Assembly: GCA_028868335.1 (NCBI GenBank) | Contig: JAGWUU010000003.1 | Span: 1-38,571 of the forward strand | Direction: 5' to 3' | Length of the DNA stretch: 38,571 bases | DNA from: Sphingomonadales bacterium | Lineage (GTDB): Bacteria; Pseudomonadota; Alphaproteobacteria; Sphingomonadales; Sphingomonadaceae | Part shown: in pieces, positions 1 to 6,477 of the stretch | Layout: every line of letters starts with the position of its first letter | Position numbering within the stretch: the stretch's first letter is position 1 | Notes under the pieces: model-generated | Told to the model about the DNA's origin: nothing | Databases searched by the model: none | Seen by the model: the letters and a program-made list of their open reading frames with translations, nothing else | Made by a program: the position numbers and the translations under genes

Positions 1-143
1 GCCGCTGAGGTAGAGCGAGCCGCCGATCGTCGCCGGCAAGGTGACTCCGGCGAGATCGCAGCCGCTGAGGTAGAGCGAGCCGCCGATCGTCGTCGGCAAG
101 GTGACTCCGGCGAGATCGCAGCCGCTGAGGTAGAGCGAGCCGC
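1..143. repeat. 60-bp direct tandem repeat, 2 full copies plus a partial third; copies 1 and 2 differ at one base
   Basis: Positions 1-60 and 61-120 are identical except one C/T; 121-143 repeats the first ~23 bases. Confidence 0.97.
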
Positions 144-237
144 TGACATGATATTCGCCTTGGATCGTTTTCGCCCTGATCAAGCGATAGGCGCGGTTAG
201 CGGTATATGTCGGAATCTTGGTTATTGTGTTTGTCAC
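1..237 (-). CDS. Partial CDS (runs off left edge): tandem 20-aa repeat (solenoid-like) protein, MTNTITKIPTYTANRAYRLIRAKTIQGEYHVSGSLYLSGCDLAGVTLPTTIGGSLYLSGCDLAGVTLPATIGG...
   Basis: Reverse-complement translation is open from GTG at 237 to the window edge; GGAG upstream; start overlaps the stop of the preceding frame (TAGTG). Absent from the supplied ORF track (GTG start, truncated). Confidence 0.7.
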   Translation of the reverse strand, partial: MTNTITKIPTYTANRAYRLIRAKTIQGEYHVSGSLYLSGCDLAGVTLPTTIGGSLYLSGCDLAGVTLPATIGGSLYLSG

Positions 238-335
238 TACCTGACTCCATCAAAATGCGGGCGGCTTCCGGGTCGCAAGGGGGTTGAAGCCGCCCGCAAG
301 GTTGCCGCTTCGGAGGCGGCGTCATGGACGCTCAT
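237..335 (-). CDS. Possible very small ORF (32 aa) MSVHDAASEAATLRAASTPLRPGSRPHFDGVR
   Basis: Tail of the 237..593 ORF with ATG at 335; no strong SD seen; stop overlaps the next GTG. Confidence 0.3.
   Translation of the reverse strand: MSVHDAASEAATLRAASTPLRPGSRPHFDGVR
257..297. other. Perfect 12-bp inverted repeat GCGGGCGGCTTC / GAAGCCGCCCGC with 17-nt loop; possible attenuator or terminator on the minus strand
   Basis: Arms 257-268 and 286-297 are exact reverse complements; on the minus strand followed by ATTTTG. Confidence 0.6.
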
Positions 336-361
336 GGCGACCAATTCGGATTGGTTTGGGC

Positions 362-475
362 TCACGGCAGCACCGCAGCGATCATCACGAACACCGCCAG
401 CCCGAGTGGCACGCACACCGCCATGCCGACCAGTTCGGCGCGGGGCATGGTGCGCAGGGTTTCGCGCAGGGTCAC
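362..475 (-). CDS. Small single-TM protein (37 aa) MTLRETLRTMPRAELVGMAVCVPLGLAVFVMIAAVLP
   Basis: GTG start overlaps the upstream stop (GTGA); hydrophobic C-terminal half. Confidence 0.55.
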   Translation of the reverse strand: MTLRETLRTMPRAELVGMAVCVPLGLAVFVMIAAVLP

Positions 476-753
476 AGCACGTCTCCCAGCTTGCGGGCGA
501 GCGCACGGCCAACCCCATGTTCGGTAAAAAGGTGATCCAGCAGGGCCGCGCGGGCCTCGTATGCCGCTTCGTCGGCGCGGCAGTATTGCGCATCGCTGAT
601 CGCGTCGCCCATGCCTTGCAGCGCGAGCAGGTTGTCGCTTGCCGCTGCAGCCCGTTCGATCATGGCGCGCAGGCTGGGCTTGCCCCACGCCTTCGCCGCG
701 ATCTCCTTCGCGGCGTAGGCGTCGAGCCGGGCGCGTTGGGCGGTGCGGCTCAC
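472..753 (-). CDS. Hypothetical protein (93 aa) MSRTAQRARLDAYAAKEIAAKAWGKPSLRAMIERAAAASDNLLALQ...
   Basis: GTG start within the 472..912 ORF, overlapping the upstream stop; downstream start also overlaps. Confidence 0.6.
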   Translation of the reverse strand: MSRTAQRARLDAYAAKEIAAKAWGKPSLRAMIERAAAASDNLLALQGMGDAISDAQYCRADEAAYEARAALLDHLFTEHGVGRALARKLGDVL

Positions 754-821
754 AGCCCCCACTCCGATGCGCTGATGCCCTTGAACAACCGGGCGATGAT
801 CCAGTCGATGAGGCGGGTCAT
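750..821 (-). CDS. Very small ORF (23 aa) MTRLIDWIIARLFKGISASEWGL
   Basis: ATGA overlap with the upstream gene stop; stop overlaps next GTG. Confidence 0.4.
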   Translation of the reverse strand: MTRLIDWIIARLFKGISASEWGL

Positions 822-1171
822 GCCGCCACCTGCACCGCCAGAGCCGCGTCAATCTCCAGCGCCAGCGCAGTGCGGCGCGCGGCGCGATCGGGATGCGCCC
901 AGTCGAGCCCATCGGGATCGCCGAACAGCGCGGCCAGAACCTCGTTGGCGCTGGTTTCGAGAAGTTCGCGGGCCGTGTCCGCGTCCCATCCCGCGCGGTT
1001 CATCGCTTCCCATGCGAGGGTGAAGCGGGTGCGCAGGGCATCGGCGTCGGCGCCGCGATAACCCGCGTTGGTCAGGAGCGGATTGCCGCTGGTGTTGCGG
1101 GCCAGTTCAGGCGGGGCAGCGCGAAGGCGCTTCAGGATCGCGAGGGCGGCAGGGGTGAGATACCAGGGCAT
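818..1171 (-). CDS. Hypothetical protein (117 aa), first gene of the left minus-strand operon
   Basis: ORF 818..1171; SD GGAG 7 nt upstream; operator-like sites upstream. Confidence 0.65.
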   Translation of the reverse strand: MPWYLTPAALAILKRLRAAPPELARNTSGNPLLTNAGYRGADADALRTRFTLAWEAMNRAGWDADTARELLETSANEVLAALFGDPDGLDWAHPDRAARRTALALEIDAALAVQVAA

Positions 1172-1175
1172 TGAC

Positions 1176-1195
1176 CATCTCCGTTGTTGGAGATG
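1176..1195 (-). promoter_or_regulatory. Hairpin CATCTCC-AACAAC-GGAGATG sequestering the Shine-Dalgarno of CDS 818..1171
   Basis: Perfect 7-bp inverted repeat; GGAG lies in the arm nearest the ATG at 1171. Confidence 0.6.
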
Positions 1196-1198
1196 AAA

Positions 1199-1247
1199 TT
1201 AGCATCATTGCTACATGATGCAAGCCCTAAATTAGCATTGTTGCAAA
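1199..1247. promoter_or_regulatory. Two operator-like sites: TTAGCATCATTGCTAC (1199-1214), TTAGCATTGTTGCAAA (1232-1247)
   Basis: Match the TTAGCA-N4-TGCTAA palindrome found between repressor and cro. Confidence 0.65.
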
Positions 1248-1269
1248 ATCAGCGATTGGCCAATCTAAG

Positions 1270-1734
1270 CTAGATGTTGTCGAGTGGCCGATCGTGAGAG
1301 ACAATCTTGATACCGCTGCAGCGATGAACGACCACATACCCTTGGAAACTGGCACCGCGACAATGCAGTTCGAGATCATCATGTGGCACGAGTCCGACCG
1401 CCATTGCTCGATCCACAATCTCGGCAGCGACAGGAATTGAGGTTCCACCTGTGTTCAGGTTGATCCTGGGCAGGTCATCTGAGCCCGACCGTGCATCTTC
1501 TACGCTTGTGACCCATCCCTTCAGGACAATGGAAGCGTCACCATATCGTTGATTGGCGTCAACAGAATTGGAACCAAACTGTTCATCAAGCTCAACCGCG
1601 CTGACGGAAATTGCTGACGAAGCGTCGAAGGATTGCGCAATTGACTGACGTTCATTTGCATCGGATCGGGGCTCTGCGTGGCAGCCGCTAGTCGCAATGA
1701 TCACAGCGATAGAGGCGCCGAAGCCGATCTTCAC
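1270..1734 (-). CDS. Putative lipoprotein with tRNA_anti-like (OB-fold) region; lysogenic-conversion candidate
   Basis: GTG start overlapping the repressor stop (GTGA); signal peptide with lipobox ATSGC; OB-like pattern RYGDASIVLKGWVTSVED...DDLELHCRGASFQGYVVVHRCSGI. Confidence 0.7.
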   Translation of the reverse strand: MKIGFGASIAVIIATSGCHAEPRSDANERQSIAQSFDASSAISVSAVELDEQFGSNSVDANQRYGDASIVLKGWVTSVEDARSGSDDLPRINLNTGGTSIPVAAEIVDRAMAVGLVPHDDLELHCRGASFQGYVVVHRCSGIKIVSHDRPLDNI

Positions 1735-2414
1735 ATCCTTCTCCCGACCCAGATCAATTTTCCGATGACGTGAATGTCCTCAATATCGGCCATCTGCGGC
1801 GGAACCTCCTTGTTGTCCGAGATTATCATGAATCTGTCAGAGCCGCCGTCTCGCACGCGCCGGAGCCGCTTGATCATACCGCCGCCGGCATAGGTGAACG
1901 CCCAGATTTGATCGGAGAGCGACGGATTGCGATCTGCGGTGTCGACCATCAGGAGGTCGGAGCGCAGCAATGTAGGCTCCATGCTGTCTCCATGCCCGGA
2001 CATCACCACGAGCTTCTCAGTCGTCGCCTTTGTGATCGCCCTGATAAAGCCGAGATTGAACGGGATCAGGCTGGTCGCTGGATGGTCCTCAACGACCATA
2101 CCGTCGCCCATCGCAAGTCGAATATCGACTTCGCGGACATAGACCAACTCGTCGGGCACCTCGTTTGGATCGGCGTGCTGACCCAGCATTCCAACCTGGT
2201 CCGGTGCCTCGGTTCGCCAACCCGGAAAATCAGGCCAACGCCGCTTCAGCTTTTCGAGCGTCGGTTGGCTAAGTCGCGTGGTCGCCGTGCCCTTGTAGGG
2301 CCGCAGGATTGTGGTGGCAGCGACGTCCACCTCTTTCGCAACCGCGCTCGGAGCGAGGCGCGCAAACCGGCAAAGCGCTTGGATTAATTCGGTATCAGAA
2401 GCGAGGCCATCCAT
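1731..2414 (-). CDS. CI/LexA-like phage repressor with S24 peptidase-type C-terminus
   Basis: ORF 1731..2594; start ATG at 2414 preferred because upstream codons overlap operators. N-terminal HTH-like region; S24-like motif VVMSGHGDSMEPTLLRSDLLMVDTADR. Confidence 0.85.
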   Translation of the reverse strand: MDGLASDTELIQALCRFARLAPSAVAKEVDVAATTILRPYKGTATTRLSQPTLEKLKRRWPDFPGWRTEAPDQVGMLGQHADPNEVPDELVYVREVDIRLAMGDGMVVEDHPATSLIPFNLGFIRAITKATTEKLVVMSGHGDSMEPTLLRSDLLMVDTADRNPSLSDQIWAFTYAGGGMIKRLRRVRDGGSDRFMIISDNKEVPPQMADIEDIHVIGKLIWVGRRM

Positions 2415-2424
2415 CGCTCGCTGA

Positions 2425-2509
2425 CTAGCAGGAATGCTAATCCCCAGCACTTTGCAAGATTGCTGTTGCAAAGTAGCATCATTGCTAATATCGTTAGCAT
2501 TATGGACCA
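2425..2509. promoter_or_regulatory. Immunity operator region: CTAGCAGGAATGCTAA (2425-2440), GTAGCATCATTGCTAA (2473-2488), half-site TTAGCA (2494-2499)
   Basis: Repeated palindrome between divergent repressor and cro. Confidence 0.75.
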
Positions 2510-2735
2510 GCAGGAAATCATCGCGAGCCTTGAAAGCCGTGCCCGCACCGCCGGATTGGCTATGTCGGAAGTGTGCCGACGCGCCAACATTCATCCGACG
2601 ACGTTTTCACGCTGGAAGCAGAGCGAGAAAAATCCCGACCCGATCGGTGCAACGATCAAGAGTTTGTCGGCTCTCGATGATGTTCTGAAGCAAACCGAGG
2701 CCGCCTCGCCCGACGCCACCCCGGAGGCAGCATGA
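2502..2735 (+). CDS. Cro-like HTH protein MDQQEIIASLESRARTAGLAMSEVCRRANIHPTTFSRWKQSEKNPD...
   Basis: ORF 2460..2735 with ATG at 2502; HTH pattern; divergent from repressor. Confidence 0.8.
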   Translation: MDQQEIIASLESRARTAGLAMSEVCRRANIHPTTFSRWKQSEKNPDPIGATIKSLSALDDVLKQTEAASPDATPEAA

Positions 2736-2869
2736 CGCTGCGCCGCGCCTTCACCGCGCTCTACCTCGCTGCGGTGGCCTCCAGTCTCGTGTTGCTGGCC
2801 CTGTTGGCCCGCGCGGGCGTCTGGACAGTGATCGCCAACGCGGCCTGCTCCCAAGTGCGGGGGAACTAA
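2732..2869 (+). CDS. Small membrane protein (45 aa) MTLRRAFTALYLAAVASSLVLLALLARAGVWTVIANAACSQVRGN
   Basis: ATGA overlap with cro-like gene; hydrophobic segment. Not in ORF track (short). Confidence 0.5.
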   Translation: MTLRRAFTALYLAAVASSLVLLALLARAGVWTVIANAACSQVRGN

Positions 2870-2921
2870 CGTGGCCTCCAATCGCCCTCCGCTGATCGAA
2901 TGGCCCCCATCGCTCGGTGAT

Positions 2922-3215
2922 CTATTCGTGGCGTTCGTCGTCGGTCCGTACACGGCGACGGTTGTAGCTCTGCACGGCGGAGAAGTAGGCGGCGGGAACG
3001 AACAGCGCGACCGCGCACACGCCTGCCGCGAACAGCGGCACGCTGTTGGGGTAGGCCATGCCGATGAGCAATGTCGCGCCCGGCAGAATGAGCAGCTCGG
3101 CGAGAGCGCGGACGACCTCGGTAACGCCCCCCCATTCAAGGCTGAATGCCCGCGCAATCTTCGGGCTGACCGTCGCCACCGCGATGATGATGGCGGCAAT
3201 TTCGCTGATTCCCAT
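2922..3215 (-). CDS. Multi-TM small membrane protein on the opposite strand within the early region (moron candidate)
   Basis: ORF 2922..3215; MGISEIAAIIIAVATVSPKIARAF...; SD-like GAGGAAG upstream; three hydrophobic segments. Confidence 0.6.
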   Translation of the reverse strand: MGISEIAAIIIAVATVSPKIARAFSLEWGGVTEVVRALAELLILPGATLLIGMAYPNSVPLFAAGVCAVALFVPAAYFSAVQSYNRRRVRTDDERHE

Positions 3216-3295
3216 CCTGCTTCCTCTGCCGGTCTTGACAACCGCAGAGTGGCCAAAGCCGGGCGGGAGTCAATCCTGCCCGGTGGAGGCGTCGC

Positions 3296-3376
3296 ATGAC
3301 GCCCGCCGCCGTGCCGATCGTCGTCCTGATCCTGTTTTTCGGCTTCTGCGCCGCGAAGATCGTGCGGGGGCGATAG
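3296..3376 (+). CDS. Very small membrane peptide MTPAAVPIVVLILFFGFCAAKIVRGR
   Basis: GGAGG upstream of ATG; stop adjoins next ATG. Confidence 0.4.
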   Translation: MTPAAVPIVVLILFFGFCAAKIVRGR

Positions 3377-3499
3377 ATGCTGACCCGCCTGCACCGCCTC
3401 GTCGCGTTCTACGCCGCGCGCGCGACCTATCGCCGCATGGGAGCGCGCCACTGGTTCACGGGGCTGTGCCTCAATTCCAACGACAATGGGATCGCCTAG
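3377..3499 (+). CDS. Small hypothetical protein MLTRLHRLVAFYAARATYRRMGARHWFTGLCLNSNDNGIA
   Basis: Starts directly after preceding stop. Confidence 0.4.
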   Translation: MLTRLHRLVAFYAARATYRRMGARHWFTGLCLNSNDNGIA

Positions 3500-3604
3500 A
3501 TGCTCAAGATAGCCCTCATCGGCATCCTTTTGCCCATTGTCACGGTCTTCGTCGTCACCGCCGCGCTCTACGTTCTCGCGCGGCGCGAGGGGCGCGGTCA
3601 ATGA
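3500..3604 (+). CDS. Small membrane protein MLKIALIGILLPIVTVFVVTAALYVLARREGRGQ
   Basis: Tightly packed; ATGA overlap with next ORF. Confidence 0.45.
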   Translation: MLKIALIGILLPIVTVFVVTAALYVLARREGRGQ

Positions 3605-3740
3605 GCGCCTCCATGCCCTGCCCTCGCCCCGGTGGGTCGCTGGCCCGGCACTCGCGCAACGCGGGGCCGGGCCTTGGTACTCGCTCGTCCGCCGTTGGAT
3701 CGGCGGGTTCTCCTAGCCTCCATGCACAGGGGTTTAGCGC

Positions 3741-4085
3741 ATGACGAACGGGCATGTCCTCGGCTTTTTGGCAGCTCCGGACCGGGAAACTTCCCTACGT
3801 GCCATCGCGCTCGCGCTGCTCAAGGTGCGCGCTCTCGATGGGATGAACTGCGAAAAAATAGCACAAACGCTGGCTTGCAGCGCCGACACGGTGCGCGCGG
3901 CGAGCAATGAGGAAACGCTGCTGTCGTTCGATACGGCCCAGCGGCTCGAATACTTCTTCCCCGAGCAATGCGGGACGATTCGCGAACTGCGCGATCATCT
4001 CGAATCTCAGATGAGCGCCGCAGACCATCGTGCGGCGATCGAGTTTCATGCGGCGGCCTTGGCCAAGATCGCGGAGGCAGCATGA
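3741..4085 (+). CDS. HTH-type DNA-binding early protein (114 aa)
   Basis: ORF 3741..4085; helical HTH-like MNCEKIAQTLACSADTVRAASNEETLLSFDTAQRLEYFF. Confidence 0.6.
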   Translation: MTNGHVLGFLAAPDRETSLRAIALALLKVRALDGMNCEKIAQTLACSADTVRAASNEETLLSFDTAQRLEYFFPEQCGTIRELRDHLESQMSAADHRAAIEFHAAALAKIAEAA

Positions 4086-4162
4086 CGCGCAGCATCCTCA
4101 ACGCCGCCCCGATCAGCCTCGCGCTGTGGGCGATCATCGGCAAGCTGGCGGGGGCGTGGTGA
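4082..4162 (+). CDS. Very small ORF MTRSILNAAPISLALWAIIGKLAGAW
   Basis: ATGA overlaps. Confidence 0.35.
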   Translation: MTRSILNAAPISLALWAIIGKLAGAW

Positions 4163-4317
4163 TGGTGGCGGCACAAGTCCAGCGCGACCGCACACTCTAC
4201 TCGCAGGTCTATCACCTGCCGTCCCAGCTTGCCCGCGCCCGCGCGAGGGTACGCCAGCTTGAAGCGCAGGCGCGGCGGCTGGGGATGACGGAACTTCTGG
4301 AGCGCGGCCCCGCATGA
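4162..4317 (+). CDS. Small hypothetical coiled protein (51 aa)
   Basis: ATG at 4162; end overlaps helicase ATG. Confidence 0.45.
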   Translation: MVAAQVQRDRTLYSQVYHLPSQLARARARVRQLEAQARRLGMTELLERGPA

Positions 4318-5687
4318 TCACCCTGCGCCCCTACCAGCAAGCTATGATCGACGAGGCCCGCGCGGCCTATGCGCGGCGGGAACGCGCAGTGCTGTTCCAG
4401 CTTCCGACCGGTGGCGGCAAGACCGTTACGGCATCGACCGTCGTTCACGGCGCGGCGAACAAGGGCAACGTGACGTGGTGGCTGACCCATCGCCGCGAAC
4501 TTGCCGGACAGGCTAGCCAGACCTTCCATAATCTCGGCATTCCGCATGGCACGGTTCAGGCCGGGCACGTCTCGAACCCGCGCGCCTCGGTTCAGGTGGC
4601 ATCGATCCAGACCATCGTGCGCCGGCTCGACGAACTTCCGGCCCCCAACCTGATCGTGTTCGACGAGGCTCACCACATGGGCGCGGCGCAATGGGAGATG
4701 ATTTTCGACCGCTTCCCTGCCGCGCGCATCCTCGGCCTGACCGCAACTCCATGGCGCCTCGACGGTCAGGGCCTCGGAAACTGGTTCTCCCACATGGTTT
4801 CGGGGCCGACCACGGCAGAGCTGATCGGCAACGGCTCGCTCTCGCCTTACCGCCTGTTCGCCCCGGCCACGCCCGACCTGACCGGCGTTGCCACCACGGC
4901 GGGCGATTTCCAGCGCGGCGCGCTCGCCAAGGCGATGGACAAGCCGGCGATCGTCGGGGACGCGATCGGGCATTATCAACGCCTGTGCCCGGGCAAGCGC
5001 GCCGTGGCCTTCGCCGCTGGCGTCCAGAACAGCATCAACATCGCCAGCCAGTTCAACGACGTGGGTATTCGCGCCGAACACGTCGACGGATCGATGTCCG
5101 CCGAGGCGCGCGATGCCGCCGTCGAGCGCTTCCGGCGCGGCGAAACCTTGATCCTGTGCAATGCCGACCTTTTCGGCGAGGGCTTCGACGTTCCGGCGAT
5201 CGAGGCGGCAATCCTGCTGCGGCCGACCAAATCACTGAGCCTTCACCTGCAACAGGTCGGGCGCGCACTGCGTCCCTGTGAAGAAAAGGCCGAGGCGATC
5301 ATTCTCGATCATGCTGGCAATTCGCTGACCCATGGCCTGCCCGATGACGCCCGCGAATGGTGCCTGGCCGATCGCGAGAAGAAGAAGCGCGCCGCCCCCG
5401 CCGATGTCGCGATCCGTTCATGCCCGGAATGCTTCTACGTCTATCGTCCCGCCCCGCGCTGTCCGCAGTGTGGCCATGCCGCGCCGGTCGTGGCGCGCGA
5501 GATCGAGCAGATCGAGGGCACGCTGGCCGAGGTCAAGCGGGTTGAGCCTCGCGCCAAGTTCCGGGAGCAGGGCAAAGCTGGATCACTCGAGGCTTTGATC
5601 GAGCTTGGCCGGTCACGCGGGTACAAGTCGCCTGAATTCTGGGCGCGGCGGGTTTGGGCCTCTCGGCAAGGGAGGCGCGCAGCGTGA
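4314..5687 (+). CDS. Superfamily 2 DEAD/DEAH-type helicase with C-terminal zinc ribbon
   Basis: Walker A FQLPTGGGKTVTA, DEAH motif VFDEAHH, GLTATPWR, QQVGRALRP; CPECFYVYRPAPRCPQCGH. Confidence 0.92.
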   Translation: MITLRPYQQAMIDEARAAYARRERAVLFQLPTGGGKTVTASTVVHGAANKGNVTWWLTHRRELAGQASQTFHNLGIPHGTVQAGHVSNPRASVQVASIQTIVRRLDELPAPNLIVFDEAHHMGAAQWEMIFDRFPAARILGLTATPWRLDGQGLGNWFSHMVSGPTTAELIGNGSLSPYRLFAPATPDLTGVATTAGDFQRGALAKAMDKPAIVGDAIGHYQRLCPGKRAVAFAAGVQNSINIASQFNDVGIRAEHVDGSMSAEARDAAVERFRRGETLILCNADLFGEGFDVPAIEAAILLRPTKSLSLHLQQVGRALRPCEEKAEAIILDHAGNSLTHGLPDDAREWCLADREKKKRAAPADVAIRSCPECFYVYRPAPRCPQCGHAAPVVAREIEQIEGTLAEVKRVEPRAKFREQGKAGSLEALIELGRSRGYKSPEFWARRVWASRQGRRAA

Positions 5688-6157
5688 AGCAGATTGAACT
5701 TTCCGCTGGGCGCGGGATCGTGCTGGTTTCGGACTGCGACTTTGAAGCATTGTCGGCTTTCCGCTGGCACCTTCACAGCGCGGGATACGCCTATCGCGCG
5801 CAGAAGAAATCCGGCAAGCAAACCAATTTTCTGATGCATCGCCAGATCATGCAGCCCGAAAAAAGCATGTTGGTCGATCACATCAACGGTAACAGATTGG
5901 ACAACAGGCGCGAAAATCTGCGCTTGGCTACCCATGCCCAGAATGCCTGCAACAACGCTGCGATCGTCGGCACATCGGCGCGGCGCGGCGTGAGCTGGCA
6001 CACATCGCGGGGAAAATGGCGCGCGACGATCAAGGTCGATGGGCGAGCCCGACATGTCGGATATTTTGCGACCGAGGACGACGCGGCTGCTGCTTACGAT
6101 AAGGCGGCAACTGATCTGCATGGGGAGTTCGCGCGACTCAATGAGGTGCAAGCATGA
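5684..6157 (+). CDS. HNH homing-type endonuclease with AP2-like DNA-binding domain
   Basis: VDHINGNRLDNRRENLRLAT (HNH) and GVSWHTSRGKWRATIKVDGRARHVGYFATEDDAAAAYDKAA (AP2); GTG start overlapping helicase stop. Confidence 0.9.
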   Translation: MKQIELSAGRGIVLVSDCDFEALSAFRWHLHSAGYAYRAQKKSGKQTNFLMHRQIMQPEKSMLVDHINGNRLDNRRENLRLATHAQNACNNAAIVGTSARRGVSWHTSRGKWRATIKVDGRARHVGYFATEDDAAAAYDKAATDLHGEFARLNEVQA

Positions 6158-6477
6158 GCCAGCCCCACAACGATCTTGTCCGCAAAATCCGCCTCTACCT
6201 GTCCGAGATCGGCGCAATGTCGGTTCCGGTCGATACCCCCGGCATGCTCTACACCCGCGATGGACGCCCGGCGAAGTTCGGGATCAAGGGCACGCTCGAC
6301 ATTGCCGCTACGGTCAAGGGCCGCGCGGTGTGGATTGATGCCAAAATCGGACGGGACCGCTTGAAACCGGCTCAACAGAAATTCGCCGCGGCACAGGAAC
6401 GCGCCGGGGGCATCGCCTTCGCCGCCTGGTCGGTGGGCGACGTTGAAGCCCGCCTGACCAAGGAGGGCCTGCTGTGA
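6154..6477 (+). CDS. VRR-NUC domain nuclease
   Basis: GIKGTLDIAATVKGRAVWIDAKIGRDRLKPAQQKF matches VRR-NUC style; ATGA overlaps. Confidence 0.8.
   Translation: MSQPHNDLVRKIRLYLSEIGAMSVPVDTPGMLYTRDGRPAKFGIKGTLDIAATVKGRAVWIDAKIGRDRLKPAQQKFAAAQERAGGIAFAAWSVGDVEARLTKEGLL

Noticed and set aside
1-143. Possible CRISPR array or noncoding satellite
   Set aside because: Units are directly adjacent with no spacers, 60 bp is in frame, and the minus strand gives a coherent 20-aa protein repeat.
472-912. Full-length 146-aa version of the minus-strand ORF
   Set aside because: The first ~53 residues overlap the 818..1171 gene and the 23-aa ORF; the internal GTG at 753 fits the overlap pattern better.
2871-3299. 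142-aa plus-strand ORF opposite the TM gene
   Set aside because: Beginning looks plausible, but most of it is Arg/His/Gln-rich shadow-like; the minus-strand TM protein with SD is preferred, without certainty.
2591-3601. 336-aa minus-strand ORF spanning cro and small early genes
   Set aside because: Overlaps several better-supported genes on both strands and looks like a GC-driven open frame.
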